Shown: positions 9,507 to 19,444, counted from the stretch's first letter. The stretch: DNA of 64,000 bases from an uncultured Bryobacterales bacterium (GCA_951813065.1 CATOTH010000004.1:62001-126000); one strand, 5' to 3'. Notes: generated by a model not told the origin, from the letters alone. Numbers and translations are program-made.

Positions 9507-10394
9507 CTAGGGAGAAGCTTCCTTTGGCCCGAGCAGTTTCAACCGGCGCATCCATTCCTCCATGCGATCGGGCCAACTTGTCACGGGCAGTTCCGTGCGT
9601 CGCAGGCCGTAGCCGTGGCCCCCACTCTCGTAGACATGGAGTTCCGCCGAGACGTTCGCCTTCTTGAGAGCGATGTAAAGTTCCGCCATCGCAACCGACC
9701 GGTCCCGGTCGTCATGCGCGATGACCATGAAGAACGGGGGGCAATCCTCCGTGATTGTCGCTTCTTCCGGAATGCCTCCCGAGTAGATCGGAACCGCGAA
9801 GTCCGGGCGGAACGGAACATCGTCGAACTTGTCCACCGGCTCGTAGAGGCGGTCCTTGACCAAGGCGGAGTAACGCGTCGGCGAACCTCCCGCCGAGAAC
9901 CCCATGATTCCGATCCTGGCCGGGTCCACTCCGATCTCCCGAGCTCTTCCGCGAACGACGCTGATTGCCCTCTGGCCGTCCTGTACTGACGCAAGCCAGG
10001 GCTTGGCCGGGTCTCGAATCGGGACTCGGTACTTCAGCACGATTCCCGTGACGCCGATCGAGTTCAGCCATTCGGCCACCTCGGTGCCCTCCAAGTCGTA
10101 CGCCAGGATCTTGTGCCCCCCGCCTGGCGCGATGATGATCGCAGTTCCCGAATCGATCTCAGCCTCCGGCTTGAAGATCGCAAGGGTCGGGGTCGAGACG
10201 TTGGTCAACCGAGTGACGCGACGGCCGTCGACGAGTCGGCTGCTGGGTCCCGAACTGTCGTACTCCCGCGAGAGCTTGGCTGTCTCTCCCGGCGGCATTC
10301 CTGGCCACAGGTCCCACACAATCGGTTCGGTATCTTGCGAAGCGGAGACGGCAGCGCTCCCCAACAGAATCATCGAAGCAATCCGTTTTGTCAT
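9507..10394 (-). CDS. Exported alpha/beta-hydrolase, acetyl-xylan-esterase-like
   Basis: A 295-residue alpha/beta-hydrolase with a short leader (MTKRIASMILLGSAAVSASQ). The oxyanion segment is IIIAPGGGHKILAYD, the nucleophile elbow is IGIMGFSAGGS, an acid lies in VIAHDDRDRSV, and the catalytic His is in ESGGHGYGLR. The proline-rich beginning (VWDLWPGMPPGE) is typical of the BD-FAE/Axe-type carbohydrate esterases that remove acetyl groups from plant or algal polysaccharide. It lies 86 bases upstream of the MBL-fold gene on the same strand, so the two may share a transcript. Family call is firm, substrate is inference. Confidence 0.88.
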   Translation of the reverse strand: MTKRIASMILLGSAAVSASQDTEPIVWDLWPGMPPGETAKLSREYDSSGPSSRLVDGRRVTRLTNVSTPTLAIFKPEAEIDSGTAIIIAPGGGHKILAYDLEGTEVAEWLNSIGVTGIVLKYRVPIRDPAKPWLASVQDGQRAISVVRGRAREIGVDPARIGIMGFSAGGSPTRYSALVKDRLYEPVDKFDDVPFRPDFAVPIYSGGIPEEATITEDCPPFFMVIAHDDRDRSVAMAELYIALKKANVSAELHVYESGGHGYGLRRTELPVTSWPDRMEEWMRRLKLLGPKEASP

Positions 10395-10576
10395 CGATAT
10401 ACCTCTTGGCTGACCCTAGGTCCCCGCCATCATAGCCGCTCTCAGTCGGTCAATCGGCGGTGTGGCTGCGGGAATCTCGGCTCCAGGTAGGCCGGTTACG
10501 GAATCAGCTCTACCCGCCTTCCGGCATTCTGGCCGCCGGTGCCGGATCGGCAGAGTGACGGTATACTCTGGACGCG

Positions 10577-11917
10577 ATGCGCTTGCTTGTCACGATCCTG
10601 CTCGTCGCGCCGACACTGGCCTGGACCCAGCCGGCCGACTGGAGTGTTGGCCTTGCGACAGTCGACATTACCCCGGCCGATCCGATCCCCATGTCGGGCT
10701 ATGCGTCCCGGAGAGGGCCGTTCGAGGCGGTCGACCAGAGACTGCATGCCAAGGCGATGGCCATCGAGAGCCGCGAAGGCGGTCGGGCGCTGCTGATCAC
10801 CGCCGACATCTTGGGCTTCACCGAGGAGCGGTCTGCATCAATCAGCCGCAGGCTGAGCGAGAGCGACGGAATAGCCCGAGAACAGATCCTGCTCAACGCC
10901 TCTCACACCCATGCCGGCCCCCTCGTCGCCGGCTCGATGATGGCGTCCGTTCCGGAATCGAGCCGTCAGGCCATTGAACGCTACATCGAGCAGATGGAGG
11001 ACAAGATCGTTGCGGGCGCGCAGAAGGCACTGCGGGACTTGCGCCCCGCGCGCCTGGCATGGGGTCGAGGGGTCGCGACATTCGTGATGAACCGGCGCGA
11101 GGTCACCGAGAACGGCGTGATCCTCGGGACCAACCCGAGCGGCCCTGCTGATCGGACTGTTCCCGTGTTACGGGTTGCCGGCCCGGATGGCAGGCCGAGG
11201 GCGGTGGTCTTCGGTGCAGGTTCCCACTGCACGACTCTGACCGGGCGCAACATGGTGATTTCCGGGGACTATGCCGGCTACGCCCAGCAATTCCTCGAGA
11301 TCCGCAATCCGGGTGTGCAGGCGATGTTCGTGACGGGCTGCGCCGGGGACGCCAACCCCTATCCCCGCGGCACGCTGGACCTGGCCAGGCGACACGGGAG
11401 CCAGTTGGCCGGAGCCGTGCAAGACGTTCTCGGCGGGGAGTTGGCATCGGTGTCAGGCCCTCTCAGGACGGAATTCCGGAGAGTCGAATTGCCGCTGGTT
11501 GAGCACTCGCGGGAGCAGATCGAGGAAATCCAGGTCGGAGCGCCCTCGTACCGGCGCTTCTTCACGCAAGGCGCCTTGGCCAAGCTGGACCGGGGAGAGT
11601 CGCTGCTCCGGTCCTACAGCGCTCCGTTCGCACTGTGGCAGTTCGGTTCGGACTTGACGCTAGTCGCCTTCAGCGGCGAAACAGTCGTGGACTACGTGCG
11701 CCTGACCGAAGCGGCTCTCGGTCCGCTGAAGCTCTGGGTCAGCGGGTACAACAACGACGTATTCGGGTACCTTCCCACGTCGCGCATCTTGAGGGAGGGC
11801 GGATACGAGACACGTGGGCTCTACGTCGAGTATGGCTTGTTCCGGCCGGGCGTGGAAGATGTCGTTATGGGAGCCATCGAGGCCATGGCTCGCAGCGCTG
11901 GCCGTCCGAAAGACTGA
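10577..11917 (+). CDS. Neutral/alkaline ceramidase N-terminal-domain protein
   Basis: A 446-residue exported protein (leader MRLLVTILLVAPTLAWTQ) matching the N-terminal zinc amidase domain of neutral/alkaline non-lysosomal ceramidases. Visible signatures are VGLATVDITPADPIPMSGYA, the metal-binding NASHTHAGP (His110, His112), VFGAGSHCTT and FVTGCAGDANPYPRG. Full bacterial ceramidases are about 650 residues and carry a C-terminal immunoglobulin-like domain, which is absent here. Such short versions are common in Planctomycetes and Acidobacteria and may hydrolyse other amides or esters. Ceramide hydrolysis is therefore only one possibility. The gene is divergent from the esterase at 10394. Confidence 0.88.
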   Translation: MRLLVTILLVAPTLAWTQPADWSVGLATVDITPADPIPMSGYASRRGPFEAVDQRLHAKAMAIESREGGRALLITADILGFTEERSASISRRLSESDGIAREQILLNASHTHAGPLVAGSMMASVPESSRQAIERYIEQMEDKIVAGAQKALRDLRPARLAWGRGVATFVMNRREVTENGVILGTNPSGPADRTVPVLRVAGPDGRPRAVVFGAGSHCTTLTGRNMVISGDYAGYAQQFLEIRNPGVQAMFVTGCAGDANPYPRGTLDLARRHGSQLAGAVQDVLGGELASVSGPLRTEFRRVELPLVEHSREQIEEIQVGAPSYRRFFTQGALAKLDRGESLLRSYSAPFALWQFGSDLTLVAFSGETVVDYVRLTEAALGPLKLWVSGYNNDVFGYLPTSRILREGGYETRGLYVEYGLFRPGVEDVVMGAIEAMARSAGRPKD

Positions 11918-12077
11918 GTCGCCTTCCAGCCATCACGAGAAGTTCCGGCACCTGCGATCCAAAGAATGCCGCGAGGGAGGGGCGCTTCGAGCCATACTCG
12001 CGGACGACAGATGCGCCACATTCGGCTTGCGTTCGGCTAGGATTGCTCTTGGCACAGAGGTGCCGTGGGAGATTGCG

Positions 12078-13094
12078 ATGGCAAATCGAAGACCAAGCCG
12101 TAGAGATCCGGGTCGCAGGGAGCTGTTGGCCTATTCAGCGGTGTTCGGATCGGCGTTCATGGCCCGTCAGGGCCTTGCGCCAGCGTCGGCCTCGGCAGCC
12201 CAGGCGCCGACGGTTGCGAGCCCTGTGCAAGGCATGAAGAAATCCATCAACCTGTGGGCATTCCCATATCCCGACAAGTGGTCGCTGAAGGAGTGCTTTC
12301 AGATCGCTCGGGATGCGGGGTTCGATGCCGTCGAACCGAACTTCAATCTGGAGGGGGAGTTCTCGGCGGAGTCGTCAGATGACGAGATTCGTGCAGTGAA
12401 ACGAATGGCTGACGATGTCGGAATCGAGATCAGCGGTGTCTGCTCGTTTCTATTCTGGCCGTACTCGATGAGCCACCCCGATGCAGAGCGCCGAGCCAAA
12501 GGGATCGAACTGGCGGGACGCATGGCGGAGGCCGCCGCGTTGCTCGGAACCGACAACTTGCTCGTCGTACCGGGAGCCGTCTACGCGCCATGGCTGGAAG
12601 ACCCGGTCCCCGTCCCCAACGATGTCTGCGAGCGCTTGGCACGCGAAGCCGTCCAAGAGCTGATCCCGCGTGCGGAGAGCGTCGGCGTGACGATCAACAT
12701 CGAGAACATCTTCGCGAACGGGTTCCTCTTCAGCCCGCAGGAGATGGCGGCGTTCGTCGACAGTTTCGAGAGCGAGACCGTGAGGGTGCATTTCGATACC
12801 GGAAACATCATGCAGTACCAGTTCCCGGAGCACTGGGTGCCGATCCTCGGGAAGCGCATCAAGAACATTCACTTGAAGGAGTGGGACAAGCGGACCCAGG
12901 AATTCAACCTCAACACGTTCCGAACCCTGCTAGACGGGACCACCAACTGGCCCGCCGTGATCCGCGAGTTGGAGCGAATCGGGTACGAGGGGTATCTGAC
13001 CTTCGAGTATTTCCATCCGTTCGAGCACTACCCGGAGGCGCTGATCCACCAAACCTCGGATGCGCTGGACCGCATGCTAGGTAGGAAGGCGTGA
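12078..13094 (+). CDS. Tat-exported sugar phosphate isomerase/epimerase-like TIM barrel
   Basis: A 338-residue xylose-isomerase-like TIM-barrel protein (AP endonuclease 2 superfamily). It carries a twin-arginine leader (RRDPGRRELLAYSAVFGSAF). Barrel signatures are ARDAGFDAVEPNFN, VGVTINIENIF, VHFDTGN, IKNIHLKEWDK and GYLTFEYF; the Glu, Asp, His and Glu at strand ends would hold a divalent metal. ATG 12078 was chosen because GGGAG lies nine bases before it; the frame is open further upstream but overlaps the ceramidase gene. Exported members are frequent in Acidobacteria and Planctomycetes and are thought to isomerise or epimerise ketose sugars. Substrate unknown. Confidence 0.9.
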   Translation: MANRRPSRRDPGRRELLAYSAVFGSAFMARQGLAPASASAAQAPTVASPVQGMKKSINLWAFPYPDKWSLKECFQIARDAGFDAVEPNFNLEGEFSAESSDDEIRAVKRMADDVGIEISGVCSFLFWPYSMSHPDAERRAKGIELAGRMAEAAALLGTDNLLVVPGAVYAPWLEDPVPVPNDVCERLAREAVQELIPRAESVGVTINIENIFANGFLFSPQEMAAFVDSFESETVRVHFDTGNIMQYQFPEHWVPILGKRIKNIHLKEWDKRTQEFNLNTFRTLLDGTTNWPAVIRELERIGYEGYLTFEYFHPFEHYPEALIHQTSDALDRMLGRKA

Positions 13095-13227
13095 CCAGTG
13101 TTACGTGGATGGAGTTGCGTTGCGAGAGGTCTGCTCCTCAAGACATTGAAACGCCAATCCAATCTCGGTGTATCCGGCCGGAACCGCCCCCACTGCCGGT
13201 CCGCGGTTAGCGGTTTGGGAGTCTGCA

Positions 13228-13953
13228 GTGGCTGAGGGATCGGAGGATCGGCCGCTGCTCTCGCATCGGAGCCGGTTAGCCGGGATGCTGTTCGAGCCGC
13301 GGCGGGTCATGGAACACCTCGCGAGGCAGCCTCGGTGGATTCTCCCCGTAGCGCTCTCCCTGGTGCCGTCAGCCATCTTCACCATCGGCATTTGGTTCCG
13401 AGCGCCTACATTCATGGATGATATTCATTCGATCGGATCCTTGGCCGTAGACCTCGGCGCCGCATTCCTCAGGGAGCTCGTCCTTTTCGCAGCGGGATTC
13501 GTCGCCCAGGCAGCCGTCGTGCTCCTCTCAGCACTCACGTTGGCCGGTCTGATTCGTGCGCTCTCCCGCACGCTGAGCGTGCGTCACTCGCTTGCCTTGG
13601 TTTCGTACAGTCTTGTCCCGGAGATTCTGGTCTGTTCCGCGAATGCGGTGATTTGGGCCGGGGTTGCTGCGTGGCAGTTGGAACCGCCACCCAACTACTT
13701 GCGCTGGCTCAGTGTCGCAGCGTTTGTGAACGGGTCTGGCTTGCATCCAATGGTTCGTGCCATCGCCGGTCAGATCGGAGTCTTATCTATTTGGCGCTGG
13801 CTGCTGGTCGCGCTTGGGATCACGATCGTGGTAAGGTCGGTTTCCTTTCGGGTTGCGTTCGGCGTAGCGGTAGTCGCACTGGTTCTGGTCGGTTCGATCT
13901 GGAGCTTCGCATGGATCTCTGCGACGAGGCTCTTCATACCGGCCCTGCCTTGA
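13228..13953 (+). CDS. Yip1-domain membrane protein
   Basis: A 241-residue polytopic membrane protein with a typical Yip1 start: a short hydrophilic N-terminus, then FEPRRVMEHLARQPRWILPV leading into five or six hydrophobic helices (LSLVPSAIFTIGIWF, ELVLFAAGFVAQAAVVLLSA, LALVSYSLVPEILVCSANA, LVALGITIVV, VAFGVAVVALVLVGSIW). GTG 13228 has GGGAG six bases upstream; a GTG at 13168 is possible but has no ribosome site. Bacterial Yip1 proteins have no settled function. Confidence 0.8.
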   Translation: MAEGSEDRPLLSHRSRLAGMLFEPRRVMEHLARQPRWILPVALSLVPSAIFTIGIWFRAPTFMDDIHSIGSLAVDLGAAFLRELVLFAAGFVAQAAVVLLSALTLAGLIRALSRTLSVRHSLALVSYSLVPEILVCSANAVIWAGVAAWQLEPPPNYLRWLSVAAFVNGSGLHPMVRAIAGQIGVLSIWRWLLVALGITIVVRSVSFRVAFGVAVVALVLVGSIWSFAWISATRLFIPALP

Positions 13954-14364
13954 GCGAATTGCACGGCCCTATACTTCCTCGGCCGTCATGACTCCGCCTT
14001 GCGGCGCCCTGCAAGCATGACGTGCTCGGTTGCGTTCGACCATCCGGACCTGGAATCGAGTCCGGAGGTTGCTGCACGAAACGAACTCGGAACGGATGGA
14101 CCGAGGGCCAAGGTCAAGGCCAAGTAGTGAGTGCGGTCTCTTGGTTCACCACCGACCACGGTCACGTCGAATTGGCGATACGGTCGGGACGCTCCAACGC
14201 TTCCTGCCCCTACGGACTTTGGGGGACTGGAACAGCGCAATCTTCCGGCTTGAGCTAGGCACGGGAACGAGCCCTCGCCCCACTTTCGGCAGACGTCCAA
14301 TAGTGCCATAGACCACGATCACGGCCGACCTCGTTTGACTTGTCGGTGGCACTACACTAGCGGG
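13954..14364. other. Intergenic region with no recognisable gene
   Basis: No frame on either strand resembles a protein family. It would hold the promoter of the GH95 gene, but no clear -35/-10 pair stands out. Confidence 0.5.
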
Positions 14365-16761
14365 ATGCCTTACGTTCCCGACCGCCGCGAGTTTCTTGCT
14401 GCCGTTGCCGGCTGCGCGGGCATCCCGGCGTGCGGGGCCGGAGGTGCGTCTTCCGGCTTGGAACTCTGGTATCGCCAACCGGCGGAGCGCTGGGTCGAGG
14501 CCCTGCCGGTCGGGAACGGGCGCCTCGGAGCGATGGTCTTTGGCGGAACGTCAATCGAGAAGATCCAGTTCAACGAAGACACCGTTTGGCAGGGGGAACC
14601 GCATAGCTATGCGCGCAAGGGCGCGCACCGCTGGCTCGGTACCATTCGCTCGCTCCTGGCCGAGGGGAAGCAAGGGGAAGCCGAAAAGCTTGCGATGGAG
14701 CAGTTCATGAGTGTGCCCCTGCGGCAGAAGGCCTACCAGTCGTTCGGCGACCTGGTCATCGAGAGGCCGGGGGTCGATCACTCCGTGGTGTCGGCGTACC
14801 GTCGCTCGCTGGACCTGGACGACGCGGTCGCTCGAGTTGCCTTCCAGGCAGGCGAGGTCACGCATTCCCAGGAGGTCTTTGCCAGCTTTCCCCGGCAAGT
14901 GCTGGTGACCAGGCTGGCCGCCACCGGCGGTGAGGGCCTGGCTTTTGCCGCCAGGCTGGAATCGTCCCACCAGCAAGAGACAGTTCGCACAGCTGATGGC
15001 GGCCTGCGCATGACCGGCCGGGTTGCCGATGGGGCGATCCGATTCGAGGCCCGGCTCACAGTCGAGACTGACGGTGACGCCAAGTCGGAGAACGGCGAAG
15101 TCCGCGTAGCCAACGCCAGCCAAGCCACCCTCGTGCTCGCCGGTGCCACGAACTTCGTCAATTTCCGGGATGTCTCTGCCGACCCCGCGGAGCGCAACGC
15201 CGCGACGTTGGCGGAGATGACCGGCCTCCCCTACGAGGACCTTCGGCGCGAAAGCGCAGGCAGTCACGCGGAGCTCTTTCGCCGTGTGGAATTGGATCTA
15301 GGCAGGACCGAGGCTGCCGCCGAGCCTACCGACGAGCGCATCGTACGATTTGCCGACCGGGCCGATCCGCAACTCGTCACGCTGCTATTCCAGTACGGTC
15401 GCTACCTGCTGATCGCCTCGAGCCGGGGAACCGGCCAGCCGGCCAACCTCCAAGGCCTCTGGAACGATCTGGACGACCCGCCATGGGAAAGCAAGTACAC
15501 CGTCAACATCAACACCGAGATGAACTACTGGCCTGCCGAAGTGACCGCTCTCCCCGAGACCCACGAACCGCTCTTCGCGGCCTTGCGGGAGGTGGCCGAG
15601 TCTGGCGCGGAGACGGCGCGTGAGCTCTACGCCGCTCGAGGCTGGGTGCTGCATCACAACTTCGACCTGTGGCGCGGCACGGCGCCGATCAACAATTCGA
15701 ACCACGGAATCTGGCCGACCGGCGGGGCGTGGCTCTGCCAGGACCTGTGGCAGCACTACCTGTATGGCGGTGACAAGGACTTTCTGCGCGAAACCGCCTA
15801 TCCCTTGATGCGGGGTGCTTCGGAGTTTTTCGTCGACACGCTAGTCGAATCGCCCGGCGGCGACTGGTTGATCTCGGGACCGAGCAATTCCCCAGAGAAC
15901 GGCGGCCTTGTGATGGGGCCGACGATGGACCACCAGATCATTCGGAATCTGATGGGAAACACGATCGCCGCCGCCGGGATTCTTGGGGTAGACGCGGAGT
16001 TCAGCGAGGAACTGGGCCATGTCCGGGCGCGGGTCGCTCCGAACCAGATCGGACGTCTCGGGCAGCTGAAGGAGTGGATGGAGGACGTGGATGACCCGGA
16101 GAACAAGCATCGCCACGTGTCCCATCTATTCGGCCTGCATCCCGGGGTCGAGATCACGCCTTACGGCACACACGAGCTGTTTGAGGCCGCCAGGACCTCG
16201 CTTGAATTGCGCGGGGATGGCGCGACAGGGTGGTCGATGGGCTGGAAGGTCAACTTCTGGGCGCGCCTGCTGGACGGCGACAGGGCCTTCAAGATCCTGC
16301 AGGGCTTGCTGGGACCGGTGCCGGAACGTCGGGCTGGCCGCTCGGGCGGGCGTCGGGGCGGGCTGTACCCGAATATGTTCGACGCGCACCCGCCGTTCCA
16401 GATCGACGGGAATTTCGGCGCTACGGCCGGCATTGCCGAGATGCTGCTGCAGAGCCATGACCCGCACGGTTCCGCGTTGCGGCCAAGCCCCGTGCAGACC
16501 GGCGAGGAGGGCTTCCTGCACCTGCTACCCGCCTTGCCGAGCGCGCTGGGTTCCGGCAGCATTCGGGGATTGCGGGCTCGCGGAGGCTTCGAGGTGGCGA
16601 TCGAGTGGCTGGACGGACAACTGGTTCGCGCCAGCATCGAGTCTCGGCTCGGCAAACCATTGACTGTCAGGTACGCCGGGGCCGAGATCAGGCATCAGTT
16701 GGCGTCCGGAGAGACTGTCCAGTTGACGTGGGAGTCCTTTGCGTCAAAGGGTGCTGGATAG
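14365..16761 (+). CDS. Glycoside hydrolase family 95, alpha-L-fucosidase-like
   Basis: A 798-residue exported enzyme starting at ATG 14365 with a Tat-like leader ([20 protein letters not shown]). The N-terminal beta-domain has [20 protein letters not shown] and [18 protein letters not shown]. The (alpha/alpha)6 catalytic barrel includes [39 protein letters not shown] and [13 protein letters not shown]. The end carries [19 protein letters not shown] and the C-terminal beta-domain with [20 protein letters not shown]. This is the canonical GH95 layout and usual length of about 800. Characterised members are inverting 1,2-alpha-L-fucosidases, with some L-galactosidases. It suggests use of fucosylated glycans from algae, mucus or sponge matrix. 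Confidence 0.94.
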   Translation: MPYVPDRREFLAAVAGCAGIPACGAGGASSGLELWYRQPAERWVEALPVGNGRLGAMVFGGTSIEKIQFNEDTVWQGEPHSYARKGAHRWLGTIRSLLAEGKQGEAEKLAMEQFMSVPLRQKAYQSFGDLVIERPGVDHSVVSAYRRSLDLDDAVARVAFQAGEVTHSQEVFASFPRQVLVTRLAATGGEGLAFAARLESSHQQETVRTADGGLRMTGRVADGAIRFEARLTVETDGDAKSENGEVRVANASQATLVLAGATNFVNFRDVSADPAERNAATLAEMTGLPYEDLRRESAGSHAELFRRVELDLGRTEAAAEPTDERIVRFADRADPQLVTLLFQYGRYLLIASSRGTGQPANLQGLWNDLDDPPWESKYTVNINTEMNYWPAEVTALPETHEPLFAALREVAESGAETARELYAARGWVLHHNFDLWRGTAPINNSNHGIWPTGGAWLCQDLWQHYLYGGDKDFLRETAYPLMRGASEFFVDTLVESPGGDWLISGPSNSPENGGLVMGPTMDHQIIRNLMGNTIAAAGILGVDAEFSEELGHVRARVAPNQIGRLGQLKEWMEDVDDPENKHRHVSHLFGLHPGVEITPYGTHELFEAARTSLELRGDGATGWSMGWKVNFWARLLDGDRAFKILQGLLGPVPERRAGRSGGRRGGLYPNMFDAHPPFQIDGNFGATAGIAEMLLQSHDPHGSALRPSPVQTGEEGFLHLLPALPSALGSGSIRGLRARGGFEVAIEWLDGQLVRASIESRLGKPLTVRYAGAEIRHQLASGETVQLTWESFASKGAG

Positions 16762-16843
16762 AGGGGCAGCTCTCCGGAGGGCCGTGGTTTCTCGGGTGGC
16801 TACCGATCCGGGGCATCGAGGGCTCTCCTCGGCCTCCGAATCG

Positions 16844-17153
16844 CTACGCCGCAGCCGCTCCACGACATAGGGCGGTCGCTTGTGGCAGGAGCGGTTGCAG
16901 GTCCCGCACCCGCAGGCTTGAGGTCCGGAGCACGACAACAGGGGGCGGGGTGTTCCGGATTCACTCGTGCGGCACGTTCCTGTCCGCCGTGATCAGCCGA
17001 TCGAACCCCCGGGGCCGCCGGCAGTTGCAGGAGTTCGCCGTTCTCCTTGCCGTGCCAGCCCATCCAGTGTGTGTTGCGGATGGTCTAGTTGTCCGGGAAC
17101 GAGTGGCCCAGAGCATCCCGGAGGTGTTCATCCAGCAGGATCTTCATCTGCAT
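16844..17153 (-). pseudogene. Broken DUF5615 (PIN-like) toxin
   Basis: On the minus strand, ATG 17153 opens a DUF5615-type toxin start (MKILLDEHLRDALGHSFPDN) and then meets a TAG. After the stop the same frame continues with MGWHGKENGELLQLP, and after a shift in a C/G run the next frame gives GFDRLITADRNVPHE, a TGA, and IRNTPPPVVVLRTSSLRV before a final stop near 16844. Joined, these give about 103 residues in the order expected for DUF5615 (LLDE, GW-x-G-x-x-NGELL, LLTADRNLP, vvLr). Two stops and one frameshift mean it cannot make the full toxin. Its start overlaps the end of the DUF433 antitoxin gene by 26 bases, the usual operon arrangement. Confidence 0.8.
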
Positions 17154-17364
17154 GCCGACTGAACGCCTGTCTTGCCAGGCGCAGCGTTGCCTGCGCCTGC
17201 TCGCGGGAGACGGTGGGGAAGTCGCAAAGAAACTTGGCCAGGGATCCTTCGCTGTCGAGGTAGTCGATCAGCACCGTCACCGGAACCCGTGTCCAATTGA
17301 AAACGACCGCGCCGCTCATGATCTTGAGGTTCCGCCTGAGAGGGGCCGGGTTGCTTTCGGGCAT
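17128..17364 (-). CDS. DUF433 antitoxin
   Basis: A 78-residue protein from ATG 17364, with a strong ribosome site (GGGAGGGG) about ten bases upstream. The DUF433 signature is clear: LKIMSGAVVFNWTRVPVTVL, then YLDSEGSLAKFLCDFPTVSR and EQAQATLRLA. DUF433 proteins are small winged-helix-like antitoxins found upstream of DUF5615 PIN-like toxins. The partner directly downstream is ruined, so this is an orphan antitoxin. It may persist because it can neutralise related toxins, or simply not have decayed yet. Confidence 0.85.
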   Translation of the reverse strand: MPESNPAPLRRNLKIMSGAVVFNWTRVPVTVLIDYLDSEGSLAKFLCDFPTVSREQAQATLRLARQAFSRHADEDPAG

Positions 17365-17741
17365 TGCCTTGGCTACCCCTCCCAAATGCAAGTAATAGGT
17401 CCGGGTTGGCCGGGCGCGGTAGTCGGCGATTGCTGGCCGGCGGAGCCGCGCTCGCAGAGTCCTTGGCGGATGGCTTCGAGAGCGCGCGCAGAACGCTCGC
17501 CAGATGCTGCCCGTAGGACAGAGTCAGGCGGGATTCTCAAGGTACTTGGCGACGGCCCCTGCCTCACCTGCACCCTGTCGGGAGCCGGAGGCTGCCTGAG
17601 CGGGTCGGCATTCCAGCAGCGGCCACGGCTCCGCGGCGGGTTTGAGGTGGTCCGATGTGTTTAGACCACTGGCCGGTGAATTCAGGGTGGACGCCGCTAC
17701 CACTAGATCCCTTGTCAGTCCGTTCTCATCGGCCGCAAATT

Positions 17742-17806
17742 CTGGTTCAAAAGCTGGTTCGAGAGCCTGTTCAGCTGTTGAAATGTGTTAGAACAGTCAT
17801 TAGATT
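17742..17806 (+). promoter_or_regulatory. abiE promoter with three tandem 12-bp repeats
   Basis: Three abutting imperfect 12-mers, CTGGTTCAAAAG, CTGGTTCGAGAG and CCTGTTCAGCTG (17742-17777), end exactly where a -35-like TTGAAA begins (17778-17783). A -10-like TAGATT follows at 17801-17806 after a 17-base spacer. The abiE start codon is 29 bases further on. AbiEi-type antitoxins repress their own promoters, so the repeats are candidate operator sites. This function is inferred from position only. Confidence 0.5.
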
Positions 17807-17834
17807 TCTGACAAGCTGAATTGGAGACAGAGAC

Positions 17835-18431
17835 ATGCGCGGCCTTCCCCTTCGCATCATGCGGCTTGCCGCCTCGCTTCCGGAGGCCACGCCGCTTTGT
17901 CCCGCTGCGCTGCTTCACCTTGGCAATCGCGCGGCCGTCGATCAGGCGTTGTCGCGTCTAGCGCGATCGGGCGATCTGATGCGGATCTGCCAGGGCGTCT
18001 ATATGCGTCCGATCGAAACCCGCTTCGGCCTTCGGGCACCTCGTGTCGGCATGGTGCTCGCCGCTCTGTCGGAGTTGTGGGGCGAAACGATCGTGCCGTG
18101 CGGCGGCGCGGCGGCCAATTTCCTTGGTCTTAGCAAGCAGATTCCGGTCCGCGCGGTCTATTTGACCTCTGGCCCCAGCCGGCGACTGCACTTCGGCGCG
18201 CTCGCCGTTGAGCTGCGGCATGCGCCGCGCTGGCAGCTTGCGGCCCCGCACCGCAAGGCGGGGGATGTGATCCGTGCACTGGCGTGGCTCGGTCCCGAGG
18301 AGGTCGAGGATAGCCTCGAGGCGGTCCTACCAACGCTTTCTGAGGAGGATCGGGACGAGCTTACGGCCGCGCGGGCCGTTATGCCTATCTGGATGGCGGA
18401 ACAGGTGAGCGTACACCTCTTTCATGGCTGA
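17835..18431 (+). CDS. abiEi: AbiEi-like antitoxin (DUF6088 family)
   Basis: A 198-residue protein with an N-terminal winged helix (ALLHLGNRAAVDQALSRLARSG, LMRICQGVYMRP) and a C-terminal domain of the DUF6088/AbiEi type (GETIVPCGGAAANFLGLSKQ, VYLTSGPSRRLHFGALAVEL). In AbiE systems this is the DNA-binding antitoxin, which represses the operon; AbiE works as a type IV system, with the antitoxin opposing the toxin's effect rather than binding it. Its stop overlaps the start of the toxin gene by eight bases. Intact, with no frameshift. Confidence 0.88.
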   Translation: MRGLPLRIMRLAASLPEATPLCPAALLHLGNRAAVDQALSRLARSGDLMRICQGVYMRPIETRFGLRAPRVGMVLAALSELWGETIVPCGGAAANFLGLSKQIPVRAVYLTSGPSRRLHFGALAVELRHAPRWQLAAPHRKAGDVIRALAWLGPEEVEDSLEAVLPTLSEEDRDELTAARAVMPIWMAEQVSVHLFHG

Positions 18432-19440
18432 AAAGCAGTACCAGGCTCTGTCGGTCGACGACAGGCGTGACGCATTGGAGGTGGCCGAACGGAGCAGCAG
18501 CTTCAATGCGCATCTTCTGGAGAAGGATGTCTGGGTCGTCGCGACACTCAGAGTCCTTTTTGACGCCACATTTGCGCCACATTTGACCTTCAAGGGCGGC
18601 ACTTCGCTGTCGAAGGTGTGGCGCGCGATCCGCCGATTCTCGGAAGACATCGATATCACGTACGACATCCGTGTCTTCGCGCCCGACCTGGTTGGCCTCG
18701 CTGGCGGTGAGCCACTTCCGGCCACGCGCAGCCAGGAGAAACGCTGGACGCGGGCCATAAAGGCTCGTCTTGCCGAATGGGTCCGAGATCGAGCCTGCCC
18801 GATCGTGGAAGGGGAACTCGCGCGTGACGGTTTCGCGGCACGGGTTCGCGCCGAGGGGGAGCGGCTTCACATTGGCTACGAACCGCTGTTTGGGGAGGCC
18901 GAATTCGTGCGGCCCGAAGTCGTAGTCGAGTTTGGGGCACGATCCACAGGCGAACCGCGAAGAGCGCTTCCGGTCGTGTGTGATGCGGCCGCCTATCTCC
19001 CCGGTCTCGCCTTTCCGCAAGCCCGTCCGACAGCCATGCTGGCGGAGCGGACGTTCTGGGAGAAGGCGACCGCGATCCACGTATTCTGCTGCCAGGAGCG
19101 GCGTCGCGGCGGCCGATTGTCGAGACACTGGCACGATCTTGCGCGCCTCGACGAAGCCGGCATCGCGCAGACCGCTCTGGCCGACCGCGCGCTCGCGCTC
19201 TCGGTTGCCCGCCACAAAGCTATCTTCTTTAGCGAGAATGACGCGAACGGTAAGCGGATCGACTATGAAGCAGCAGTTTCGGGCGGTCTGCAACTCGTGC
19301 CAGCCGGCAACGGGCATGCCGTGCTCGCCAACGACTATGCGAGGATGCTGGCCGACGGTATGCTGCTCGACGCGGATGAGCCGTTCGACGAACTGATGGA
19401 ACGTTGCGCCGCGATCGAGGCGCGGGCCAACAACGAGTGA
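18424..19440 (+). CDS. abiEii: AbiEii nucleotidyltransferase toxin
   Basis: A 338-residue nucleotidyltransferase of the AbiEii/AbiGii family (MenT-like). Motif I is LTFKGGTSLSK and motif II EDIDITYD, which supplies the metal-binding aspartates. The conserved later segments FWEKATAIHVF and SRHWHDLARL are present. Family members transfer nucleotides, in characterised cases blocking tRNA acceptor ends, and confer growth arrest or phage abortive infection. The gene is complete and tightly coupled to the antitoxin gene. It sits between a dead toxin-antitoxin module and a helicase-like relic, consistent with a small defence patch. Confidence 0.92.
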   Translation: MAEKQYQALSVDDRRDALEVAERSSSFNAHLLEKDVWVVATLRVLFDATFAPHLTFKGGTSLSKVWRAIRRFSEDIDITYDIRVFAPDLVGLAGGEPLPATRSQEKRWTRAIKARLAEWVRDRACPIVEGELARDGFAARVRAEGERLHIGYEPLFGEAEFVRPEVVVEFGARSTGEPRRALPVVCDAAAYLPGLAFPQARPTAMLAERTFWEKATAIHVFCCQERRRGGRLSRHWHDLARLDEAGIAQTALADRALALSVARHKAIFFSENDANGKRIDYEAAVSGGLQLVPAGNGHAVLANDYARMLADGMLLDADEPFDELMERCAAIEARANNE

Positions 19441-19444
19441 ATCA

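Noticed and set aside
18424..19440. Reading the AbiE pair as a new defence system
   Set aside because: Both proteins match the known AbiEi/AbiEii architecture and order.
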